Source: an uncultured Eubacteriales bacterium
Lineage (GTDB): Bacteria > Bacillota > Clostridia > Oscillospirales > CAG-272
Direction: 5' to 3'
NCBI GenBank assembly: GCA_902491535.1
Contig: CABUHS010000017.1
Span: 1 to 59,598 of the forward strand
DNA: 59,598 nucleotides
A program made the position numbers and the translations under genes. Every line of letters starts with the position of its first letter. Position 1 is the first letter of the stretch. The notes under the pieces are model-generated. The model was not told where the DNA came from. It ran no database searches and worked only from the letters and a program-made list of their open reading frames with translations. Positions 17,326 through 24,421 of the stretch are shown one piece after another.

Positions 17326-18066
17326 TCAGACAGAAGCTCCGTAATTTCTTTCTCCGAAAAGTGCAGAACCCGGTCTGATTATATTAGCGCCGTATTCAAG
17401 CGCAATATCATAATTGCCGCTCATCCCCATAGACAAAAACGGCACACTTATATTATGCATTTTTTTTACCGCCGTGTCAAGTAAAATTTGATAAGTTTCG
17501 GCAAAAAATTTTCTGTAATCGTCTTTTTTTTCACAAATAGGCGCAATTGTCATGAGTCCGCACATTCTTACCCCGCTGAAACCTGAAATTTCGTCCATCA
17601 GTTCCGGAAGCTTTTCCGGCATTATTCCGCCTTTTCCGGGCTCTCTGCCGATGTTTATTTCAAGAAGGATATCCTGAGTATAACCTACGGCGGCGGCACG
17701 TTTTCCTATTTCGGCGGCAAGCGCTGCGCTGTCAACAGAGTGAATCAGCGATACCTTTCCGATAAGATACTTGACCTTGTTGCGCTGAAGTCTTCCTATA
17801 AAATGTTTTTCAAGCGACGGAGAAAGCATCTCCTCCTTGCTCAGAAATTCCTGCACGCGGTTTTCGCCTATACATTTAAGTCCGAGCGACGCGGCATAAT
17901 TTATATCTTCTGCAGGCATCGTCTTTGATGCGGCACATATCAAAGGATGAGGTATGCCGAGCTTTGCACACTTTTCTCCTACCGTATCAGTAATACGCAT
18001 ATACCGCTCGCGGATCGCATATTTTCTCTGTTCTGTCAGTATATCATGAAAACTGCTTTCCGTCAT
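17326..18066 (-). CDS. yggS: YggS/PLPBP pyridoxal-phosphate homeostasis protein
   Basis: 246 residues, a single-domain TIM barrel that binds PLP without known catalysis and buffers cofactor levels. The PLP lysine is in ICAASKTMPAEDI. FIGRLQRNKVKYL and the C-terminal SMGMSGNYDIALEYGANIIRPGSALFG phosphate-binding block are all present. It overlaps the upstream HlyD-like gene by 23 bases and precedes sepF, matching the ylmE-sepF order of Bacillota. Confidence 0.92.
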   Translation of the reverse strand: MTESSFHDILTEQRKYAIRERYMRITDTVGEKCAKLGIPHPLICAASKTMPAEDINYAASLGLKCIGENRVQEFLSKEEMLSPSLEKHFIGRLQRNKVKYLIGKVSLIHSVDSAALAAEIGKRAAAVGYTQDILLEINIGREPGKGGIMPEKLPELMDEISGFSGVRMCGLMTIAPICEKKDDYRKFFAETYQILLDTAVKKMHNISVPFLSMGMSGNYDIALEYGANIIRPGSALFGERNYGASV

Positions 18067-19300
18067 AAAGATCTTTACCTCCGGTTATTACAAAATCATA
18101 CAGCGAAAGACGGTTTACCTGAGTTTCATCATCTGTATCCTTTTCCTCGCATATTATCCATCCGTCACGTTCAAAAAGCGGTATTATCTCGCGGAATTTT
18201 GCCGTCTGACCGTCAAGTATATATACGCCTCTTACTCCGTCCTTCAACGTTGCCGCAGCAACGGGGATCCGGTAACCGCTGTACTCAGCTGTTACGATCT
18301 CTACAGTTTGCCGTCTCGAATAATCAAAATCATCAGGCATACGTCCGGCACTGAATATAAGCAATACACGGTCATCATCCGACGGATTAACTACTTTATA
18401 AAGCTCCATTTCGATTCGTTCGTCGTTGCTTGAAGGAAATATCACACTGAAACGGTTTTTTGCAGTATCAACAGACCGGTACTCCGATTTCGGAACAGCA
18501 CATGCCAAATACCATTTATAGTTTGTAACAAGCTTTCCGATAGTTTTTTTCCCGTTATCAGAATAAACAGAAACATTCGGAACAGAAGAACACATCATGT
18601 CATAATCCGAAAGCTGCATGTCAGCAACATTGCGGCTTGTATAAAGTCCTTCATATCCGTCCGTTTGAGAATAGAAATACCCGGCAAGCGGCGCTGTGAT
18701 ATACTCCGTAGCCTCGCCGGCAGCGGCGGTTATCGCGTCGCGTTGTTCCCTAAGTAACGCAATTTTATCCTCATATCCTGACGCTTCCTTTGTAATAAGA
18801 GCGCGTTTATTCATCAGAACTCCGAGATCATCAACACGGCTCAGTGCAGAACTGATATCTCCGGCGCCGAGCCTGTCGATCATCTGATAGTATATCGAAT
18901 CTATTCTTGAATCAACGGTTGCTGTATCGGAAAGCGTCATGCTGTCTGAAAGACTGCTCTTTTCAAGCACAGAAAGCTTTCCGTCAATATCTATAAGCTG
19001 CTCGCCGACACTTCCGTCTGCATATATTGCTGCCACTGTCGAGCCTGCAGGAACACGTTCACCGTCAGAATATGAATAATTAACACTTCCGTTTGAGCTT
19101 GCATACAATATGCTTTCTTCGCGAAGTAAAGCTGCATTCGCCGTAAGCGTCTGCTCCATTGTAACATACTCCGCCGCAGTAGTTGTTATATTTCCGTCGT
19201 CTTTTCCGAAAAGATGATAAAGAACATAGAGTATTACAAGCACGGATATGACTGCCGTACCTATATACGATGCTATTTTTTTTAAGTACTGTACATCCAT
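18044..19300 (-). CDS. HlyD-like membrane-anchored adaptor protein
   Basis: 418 residues with one N-terminal membrane anchor (VISVLVILYVLYHLF) and the rest outside the cytoplasm. The SNGSVNYSYSDGERVPAGSTVAAIYADG region is a biotinyl-lipoyl-like hairpin of HlyD/membrane-fusion proteins, followed by helical and beta-barrel parts (EYITAPLAGYFYSQTDGYEG; YRIPVAAATLKDGVRGVYILDG). No partner exporter is adjacent. Similar proteins head the yggS-sepF cluster in many Clostridia, which suggests an envelope or division-linked role, but that is inference. The start has few ribosome-site features but the anchor begins right after it. Confidence 0.75.
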   Translation of the reverse strand: MDVQYLKKIASYIGTAVISVLVILYVLYHLFGKDDGNITTTAAEYVTMEQTLTANAALLREESILYASSNGSVNYSYSDGERVPAGSTVAAIYADGSVGEQLIDIDGKLSVLEKSSLSDSMTLSDTATVDSRIDSIYYQMIDRLGAGDISSALSRVDDLGVLMNKRALITKEASGYEDKIALLREQRDAITAAAGEATEYITAPLAGYFYSQTDGYEGLYTSRNVADMQLSDYDMMCSSVPNVSVYSDNGKKTIGKLVTNYKWYLACAVPKSEYRSVDTAKNRFSVIFPSSNDERIEMELYKVVNPSDDDRVLLIFSAGRMPDDFDYSRRQTVEIVTAEYSGYRIPVAAATLKDGVRGVYILDGQTAKFREIIPLFERDGWIICEEKDTDDETQVNRLSLYDFVITGGKDLYDGKQFS

Positions 19301-19338
19301 AATTCCACTCTTACCCCCGCGCGGAATTTTATATGCCT

Positions 19339-19472
19339 TATAACTGCGGACAAGATATTCCCCGCCTCTTTAAGCAGCGGTCTACATATTCGCGCAATCA
19401 GCAGGAACTGATCACCGCACTGCTGCGCAGTGTCCTTGTCCCCGATGAATGACGGGACAAGCCATTATTGAA
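19339..19472 (-). repeat. Dispersed structured repeat, type I, copy C
   Basis: On the minus strand it starts TTCAATAATGGCTTGTCCCG, carries CATTCATCGGGGAC, a decayed first hairpin (CAG...CTGATTGCG), second stem ACCGCT...GGCGGGG, and tail ATATCTTGTCCGCAGTTATA. More diverged than copies A, B and D. Confidence 0.65.
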
Positions 19473-19682
19473 AAGACCGGTTTCGGAAGCTTGTCCGCAT
19501 ATTTTTAAATACAGGTAACTATATCTGTACCGTAAAACCATTCTGCCGTTGTTTCAAAAGAACGCTCATTTTTCCGTAACTGCAAAATCCGGCAGCCGCA
19601 CAGAGACGGCTTAAAATGATAATTCAATATTCTCTCAGGTGTCAAAAGGCTTGCTCTGCAAGGCTTTTGCTTACATCGTGAG

Positions 19683-19804
19683 GTTATTCTACCACGAAGC
19701 AAAAATGTTTGCCCGCAAGGACATTTTTGCAAGGCCGTCAATTGCGCAGTTCGTGCAAGGCACTGCGGCAAAGCCGCAAAGGCTTATGCAGTAAGACTTT
19801 CTGC
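19683..19804 (+). repeat. Second repeat module, copy 2
   Basis: Matches 2463-2580. Stem GCAAAAATG/CATTTTTGC replaces GTAAAAATG/CATTTTTAC (a T-A pair became C-G), and GCGGC-AAA-GCCGC replaces GTGGC-AAA-GCTGC (two G-U pairs became Watson-Crick). It lies downstream of miaA on the opposite strand. The 210 bases between this and copy C contain no gene I can support. Confidence 0.65.
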
Positions 19805-19838
19805 GCTTATTATAATTATAACATATTTATCCTATATT

Positions 19839-20768
19839 TCACCGATATCCCAATAGTTTTAACGAAATATTTACAACATTTGCAAGTGAGACCGATCTGC
19901 CGCATGATATTACCCACTTAATATATTCCCGCCTGCGAATCCATGATTCCTGTCTTTTAGCATAATGTCTTGTTGCGAGCTTTATCTGATCCGCCGCATC
20001 TGAAAGCGACATTTCTCCGCGAAGATACAAGTCCATCTCCTTATATCCGATCGCTGCGGCGGCTGTCGTACCCGGAATCAGGTTTAATCCGCGTACTTCT
20101 TCGCAAAGTCCGTCAGATATCATTCTGTCTACACGTTCATCTATACGGCGAAACAGATCGCTCCTGTCAAGCATTCCAAGCGCAATCGCTTTAAAATCGT
20201 AAGGCGATCCGCAAACTCTTGACCTCGAATCCCACTCAGTCTTTGTTATTCCGGAAGTTCTGTATATCTCAAGGGCGCGTATAACCCGTTTTACATTATT
20301 TTTATGTATTGCCGCTGCAGAATCCGGATCAACCGAGCAAAGCTCTTCATAAAGAAGTTCGGGATCGGTTTCCCAAAGTTTTTTTCTCACATCCGCATCC
20401 GCAGGTGCGTCACCGAATGCTGTTCCGCTCAGCAGACTGTCAAGATACATTCCCGTACCCCCGCATATTATCGGAAGCTTGCCTCTGGAAACGATATCCG
20501 CAATAACGCGCGACGCTTCCCCGGTATACCTCGCACAGTTGTAATCAACATCGGTATGCGGATCTGCAACATCTATCATATGATGCGGTACACCGCGCAT
20601 CTCCCCGGCGGAAGGTTTTGCCGTTCCGATATCCATTCCCCGGTATATCTGCATCGAATCGCATGAAACAACCTCTCCGTTCAGAATCAGTGCCAGTTCC
20701 GCTGCAAGCGCGCTTTTTCCGGACGCAGTCGGACCTGTAACTGCTATCAATTTGATTTTTTCTTCCAT
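19839..20768 (-). CDS. miaA: tRNA dimethylallyltransferase MiaA
   Basis: 309 residues. Adds the isopentenyl group to A37 of tRNAs that read UNN codons. The P-loop GPTASGKSALAAELA is at the N-terminus, DSMQIYRGMDIGTAKP is the catalytic Asp/tRNA-recognition region, and GGTGMYLDSLLSG and the C-terminal TRHYAKRQESWIRR complete the signature set. It is the last gene of the minus-strand run that begins with the RiPP-like peptide. The 35-base gap to the nucleotidyltransferase gene suggests it is now read from the same transcript. Confidence 0.95.
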   Translation of the reverse strand: MEEKIKLIAVTGPTASGKSALAAELALILNGEVVSCDSMQIYRGMDIGTAKPSAGEMRGVPHHMIDVADPHTDVDYNCARYTGEASRVIADIVSRGKLPIICGGTGMYLDSLLSGTAFGDAPADADVRKKLWETDPELLYEELCSVDPDSAAAIHKNNVKRVIRALEIYRTSGITKTEWDSRSRVCGSPYDFKAIALGMLDRSDLFRRIDERVDRMISDGLCEEVRGLNLIPGTTAAAAIGYKEMDLYLRGEMSLSDAADQIKLATRHYAKRQESWIRRREYIKWVISCGRSVSLANVVNISLKLLGYR

Positions 20769-20803
20769 AAATTCAAAACCTTTCGGTCAGCATAGTTCGG
20801 ATA

Positions 20804-22036
20804 TCAGCTTTTCTTATCTGATGAAAAAAGCTCGCGAATTTCGGTAAATATTATCTCCGGCCGCCTTATGACAGCCGACAATACACGGTACAGAGGAATA
20901 AACGGTCTTAAAAAGCGGTTACTGTAAATTCTCGGAAAAGCATTCTCATTCACTTCGTCCGGAAGAAACAACCTGCTCTTTATATAGTTCAGGCGGAGTC
21001 CGCTTGTGCCTTTTTCCTTTTTTAAACGATCAAGCAATATTTTTGTCCGCGTTTCTACAGTACCGTACATTCCGCAGCCCATATGAAAAAGCAATTCTTC
21101 CTCCTGCTCCGGAGTCATATTATCCGGAGTACCAAACGCCGCAAGAGCAATATTTCTCAGACGTTCCTCGGTCTGTACTAATCCAAGTGATTCGAGTTCC
21201 CTTAAAATATATTTCCAATCGAGCTTTTTGCCTTTTTTCTTCAAAAATACATAAATATCGGCAAAAAAGCGAATGCCCGATCCGCAGGATTCAATATGTT
21301 TAATTTCATGGATAAGATTGTATATATATTCATCCTCGTCGCTGAAGCTGAAGCAGCCGTCCTCTCCATGGATTGCGCGGCTCCACGGATCCGCATAATA
21401 AAACCCGAATTTATTGGTACGGCTGATAAGCTCTCTGTGCATTTCAAAACAGAAGATCGGTTTCTTAATAAAAGAATCGTGTATGCTGCCGTCATGATCG
21501 ATAAAACCGTAACCCCTGTCAAGCATAATTCCGCGCATAATATCAGACGCACGGGTTTGAGTCTCGGAGATCTCAGTCTCATTCTTTCCGGCACGGCATA
21601 CTTGCCCCGACTCTGATACTGATGTAAAGCCGTAAAGAATATCGTTATCGCCCATAAAACGCATTCCCGGTTCGGGATAATATTCAGAATGCAGTATACC
21701 CTTCAAAGGAAGATATGACAAACCTGCCCGCTGCATCTCTTTCAGAATTTCGCCGCGTTCCTCATCATAGCAAAGCTGCCTGTAACAGGTTCTTTCCCAA
21801 CCTTTTTTTAAAGCCTCATATACTTCTCCCTGCGGAGGATTCGGCATGTATTTGAATGCACAAAATGCAAGTCCGTCAACACCGTTACGAAAAGCAATAT
21901 CCGCAGCAGCGGCAAATTCCTCACCCGAATAAGAAATCAAAACACCGGGATCACAAGAGTTCATTGCTCCGCTCAAAAGACGAATAAGAAGCTTCGCTGC
22001 ATTTCTGTATGTATCATCCACACACTTGTACTGCAT
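20804..22036 (-). CDS. Nucleotidyltransferase family protein (RiPP-cluster type)
   Basis: About 410 residues from the ATG at 22036, which has AAAGGA 6 bases upstream; a TTG at 22051 is less likely. It fits the uncharacterised nucleotidyltransferase family found in tailored lasso-peptide and related clusters: LSYLPLKGILHSEYYPEPG then RFMGDNDILYG, the KG...R.M.D.DIL pattern expected for the nucleotide/metal site, and a later NLIHEIKHIESCGSGIRFFADIYVFLK block. An insertion after DNDILYG (about residues 135-165, rich in Ser/Glu/Arg) is unusual. In known clusters such proteins modify the phosphorylated peptide end. Here it follows the ABC exporter by 56 bases. Confidence 0.75.
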   Translation of the reverse strand: MQYKCVDDTYRNAAKLLIRLLSGAMNSCDPGVLISYSGEEFAAAADIAFRNGVDGLAFCAFKYMPNPPQGEVYEALKKGWERTCYRQLCYDEERGEILKEMQRAGLSYLPLKGILHSEYYPEPGMRFMGDNDILYGFTSVSESGQVCRAGKNETEISETQTRASDIMRGIMLDRGYGFIDHDGSIHDSFIKKPIFCFEMHRELISRTNKFGFYYADPWSRAIHGEDGCFSFSDEDEYIYNLIHEIKHIESCGSGIRFFADIYVFLKKKGKKLDWKYILRELESLGLVQTEERLRNIALAAFGTPDNMTPEQEEELLFHMGCGMYGTVETRTKILLDRLKKEKGTSGLRLNYIKSRLFLPDEVNENAFPRIYSNRFLRPFIPLYRVLSAVIRRPEIIFTEIRELFSSDKKS

Positions 22037-22092
22037 AATATTTCCTTTCAAAGAATATCATAATTTCTATTTTGAGCGAAACAGAAATCAAA

Positions 22093-23625
22093 TCAGCAAA
22101 CATTTCCGTCAGCGCCGAACCTTATAATTCGATCGCACAGCTCAAGCGAAGCAGGCCTGTGAGTTATAAAGAAGATCGTCCTGTCTTTCAGTCCCCTCAT
22201 AGCAGAGAGCATTTGTCTTTCTGTCTCTCCGTCGAGAGCAGAAGTTGCCTCATCAAGCAAAAGAACCGGACATCCGCTGTAAATCGCACGCGCTACAGCA
22301 ATACGCTGCATCTGTCCTTCCGAAAGTCCGCAGCCGCGCTCACCGAGAACCGTATCATATCCATCCGGAAGCTCCGTTATAAACTCATGCGCACAAGCAA
22401 CGCGGCAAGCAGCGATAAGACGTTCCTCGGACACAAGATCCGACTGATCGGCAAATCCTACAGCCTCTCTGATGCTTCCGCTCATCAGATGATTTTCCTG
22501 AGGAACATATGCAAACATTCCGCCGGGAATCTCACTTACAGGTAACATATCTTCTTCCGAAGTTCTGATATAAATTCCTCCGCTCTGCGGTGTGTAGACC
22601 GAAAGCATGAGCTTCATCAGGGTACTTTTTCCTATGCCGCTCTCACCGACGAATGCAGCAAATTCACCTTTTCCGACCGTAAAGCTTGCATTGCAAAGCA
22701 CCTCTCTGCCGTCGTCATATGAAAAGCTGACCCGATCAAAAATAAAATCCCGGGTTTTTCTGTATATTTCATCTGCTGCAGCGACATCCGAATCAGATCT
22801 ATTCTTAAGATCTGTATCCGAAGGAGCGGCCGCGCCAATCAGATTCCGGCTGTCGGATATATTTTCCGTATCAGACGATATCTCTATCAACCGTTCGGCA
22901 CTGGCAATTATTGCAGAGATTTTCGGAACAGCGCTGCCCATCTCCGAAAACGGAGTCTGAACCTGCGCGATAAGCTGAATCACCGCCGTCATTGTTCCGT
23001 ATGAAATGCGCCCTTCGGCAATCCCGAAACAGCACCAGACAAAACCGATAAAATATCCGCCCTGCATAATAACACTTATTACCGTTCCGAAAAATGCTCC
23101 TGCAAAACTGCGTTTATTTGCAGCAGTTCGGTAAGCATCGAGATATGCGCCGCTGCGTTTTTCCATTTTCCGTTCATTACCGAAAGCATGAATCACAAGC
23201 AGGCTTTCTATACACTCCTGAAAAAAACATCTCGCCGCTCCGTCCGATTCCTGCACGCGTCGGTGCAGCTTTTTCAGGAAGCCCCTCGGAATATTTGACG
23301 CCGCAATAAAAGTAAGTCCGCCTAATGCAAATATAACAGCCAGTACAGGCTCGTTAATATAAAGCGCGGCAAATACGCCGATCATTTTTACAAACAGTGA
23401 AATAATCCTCGGAATAAGGTTTGATATCCCCTCCGCAACGACAGATACATCCGAAGTCATACGGTTAAGTAAATCGCCTGAATGATATGAAGAAGCCGCC
23501 GTGTAATCCTTTTTCAGTATCTCGGCGAAAATCTCCTGCCTGAGATTTTTTTCAGTAGCAGCACGTGAACGGTCGGAAAGGAGTTTTGCGGCGGCATTCA
23601 GCAGGATCTGTGCTGAGATTAACAC
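22093..23625 (-). CDS. ABC exporter (membrane + ATPase), N-terminally truncated
   Basis: 510 residues from a GTG that overlaps the pqqD stop. The ATPase half is complete: Walker A GESGIGKSTLMKLM, Q-loop YVPQENHL, signature LSEGQMQRIAVARAI, Walker B VLLLDEATSALD, and the His switch FFITHRPASL. The membrane half starts abruptly in its second helix: reading the same frame upstream into pqqD gives AAVFAVLISAQILLN, then a stop, with no start codon. Intact relatives have about 60 more residues including helix 1. Such exporters secrete RiPPs. The truncation, shared with the neighbouring pqqD, suggests a deletion, so the protein may be non-functional. Confidence 0.8.
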   Translation of the reverse strand: MLISAQILLNAAAKLLSDRSRAATEKNLRQEIFAEILKKDYTAASSYHSGDLLNRMTSDVSVVAEGISNLIPRIISLFVKMIGVFAALYINEPVLAVIFALGGLTFIAASNIPRGFLKKLHRRVQESDGAARCFFQECIESLLVIHAFGNERKMEKRSGAYLDAYRTAANKRSFAGAFFGTVISVIMQGGYFIGFVWCCFGIAEGRISYGTMTAVIQLIAQVQTPFSEMGSAVPKISAIIASAERLIEISSDTENISDSRNLIGAAAPSDTDLKNRSDSDVAAADEIYRKTRDFIFDRVSFSYDDGREVLCNASFTVGKGEFAAFVGESGIGKSTLMKLMLSVYTPQSGGIYIRTSEEDMLPVSEIPGGMFAYVPQENHLMSGSIREAVGFADQSDLVSEERLIAACRVACAHEFITELPDGYDTVLGERGCGLSEGQMQRIAVARAIYSGCPVLLLDEATSALDGETERQMLSAMRGLKDRTIFFITHRPASLELCDRIIRFGADGNVC

Positions 23626-23822
23626 AGCAAAAACGGCTGCACTGCGGTAAATACTGCTTTTATTCCCTCCGCAGTCAAACCTTCAGCCGCACCCTGCCAA
23701 ACAAGTTTTCCGGTGGCATTAAGCTTAATCATTCCGTGAAAATCTCTGCTTGCTTCTCCGGCTGCAATCACTATAGCCTGTCCGGCGATCTCCCGGAGGA
23801 CAAATCCGTTTTTTATTTTCAT
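23619..23822 (-). CDS. PqqD-family RRE protein, C-terminally truncated
   Basis: 67 residues. The N-terminal half is a good match to PqqD-type RiPP recognition elements: MKIKNGFVLREIAGQ, then GEASRDFHGMIKLNATGKLVW. These proteins bind the leader of a precursor peptide and present it to modifying enzymes; in lasso systems this is protein B1. Full-length relatives have about 85-95 residues with a C-terminal helical part. Here homology stops near LTAEGI, and the tail KAVFTAVQPFLLC is simply the ABC exporter's coding sequence read in another frame. An AGGG lies 9 bases before the ATG. It follows the peptide gene after a terminator. Confidence 0.75.
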   Translation of the reverse strand: MKIKNGFVLREIAGQAIVIAAGEASRDFHGMIKLNATGKLVWQGAAEGLTAEGIKAVFTAVQPFLLC

Positions 23823-23872
23823 AGTTATAATCCCTCATTACTTTATTATTCAGAAGCGCTCATAAAATTGAG

Positions 23873-23909
23873 AAAAAGAGGTGCGGAAAGCCTAACTTCC
23901 ACGCACCTC
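23873..23909 (-). terminator. Terminator/attenuator between peptide gene and pqqD
   Basis: On the minus strand GAGGTGCG pairs with CGCACCTC, with an inner GAA/TTC pairing, followed by TTTTTCTC. A partial terminator here would let far more peptide mRNA than downstream mRNA be made, a common RiPP operon design. Confidence 0.75.
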
Positions 23910-23943
23910 CGCGTATTTCTGTACAATTAATCAAACATACTGA

Positions 23944-24084
23944 TTAGAAAGTATTGTTGTTTTGTTGTTCAAACGGATTATCGATATCAATACCGCCGCC
24001 GAGACCGCTTGTAGTAATAACATCGGAATCTTCAACGACAATGATCTCCATATCCGGGGATTCATAATCTTTCATCTGATCCAT
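23944..24084 (-). CDS. Precursor-like peptide (lasso/RiPP candidate), 46 aa
   Basis: 46 codons with a strong GGAGG 8 bases before the ATG and its own promoter and terminator; too short for routine gene callers. Leader residues 1-26 hold Y7-ESP10-DM12, the YxxPxL-like motif bound by PqqD/B1 proteins, then an acidic/Val-Ile stretch ending DVITTS. A core would begin at Gly27: GLGGGIDIDNPFEQQNNNTF, with Thr at position -2 and Asp at core positions 7 and 9. These are the standard lasso precursor rules. I recall that short peptides with a DVITTSG motif are common in Clostridia, not always with a known product. The next genes are pqqD, ABC exporter and nucleotidyltransferase. Confidence 0.7.
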   Translation of the reverse strand: MDQMKDYESPDMEIIVVEDSDVITTSGLGGGIDIDNPFEQQNNNTF

Positions 24085-24173
24085 ATCATAAACCTCCATA
24101 AAGCTGTAAGTTGACAATTAAATCATATTTCAAAAAGCGGCATAATCTTACTATTGCATCTAATAACAAATTA

Positions 24174-24202
24174 ATTATATCATTATAACAAGAAAAAGTC
24201 AA
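24174..24202 (-). promoter_or_regulatory. Sigma-A promoter of the peptide gene
   Basis: Minus strand TTGACT (24202-24197), 17-base spacer, TATAAT (24179-24174). Leader of about 80 bases. Near-consensus, so strong expression is expected. Confidence 0.75.
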
Positions 24203-24421
24203 TAGTTTTTGAATAAAAGCAAAGCCGATTATTGAATATAACATGAAGCAAAGCTGTCTTCAGCCTGTCTCCACAAGCAGGCACAGTCTGCAACTGCCGG
24301 ATGCCGTTTGACAGACATCCGAAGCAGACGGCGACTTGCCTTAGCCGAAGAAGCGATGCACTGATACAAAACTTATGTTTTTAAATTCACGCAGCGCTTC
24401 TTCCGCAGAAAATAAGACCAA
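24203..24421. other. Intergenic region with nested inverted repeats
   Basis: Between the surface-protein stop and the peptide promoter. On the minus strand GTCTGC/GCAGAC encloses GGATG/CATCC (about 24280-24330), and GCCTGTCTCC/AGCAGGC-like pairings lie beside it. No T-run marks a simple terminator and no coding frame is convincing. Confidence 0.35.
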
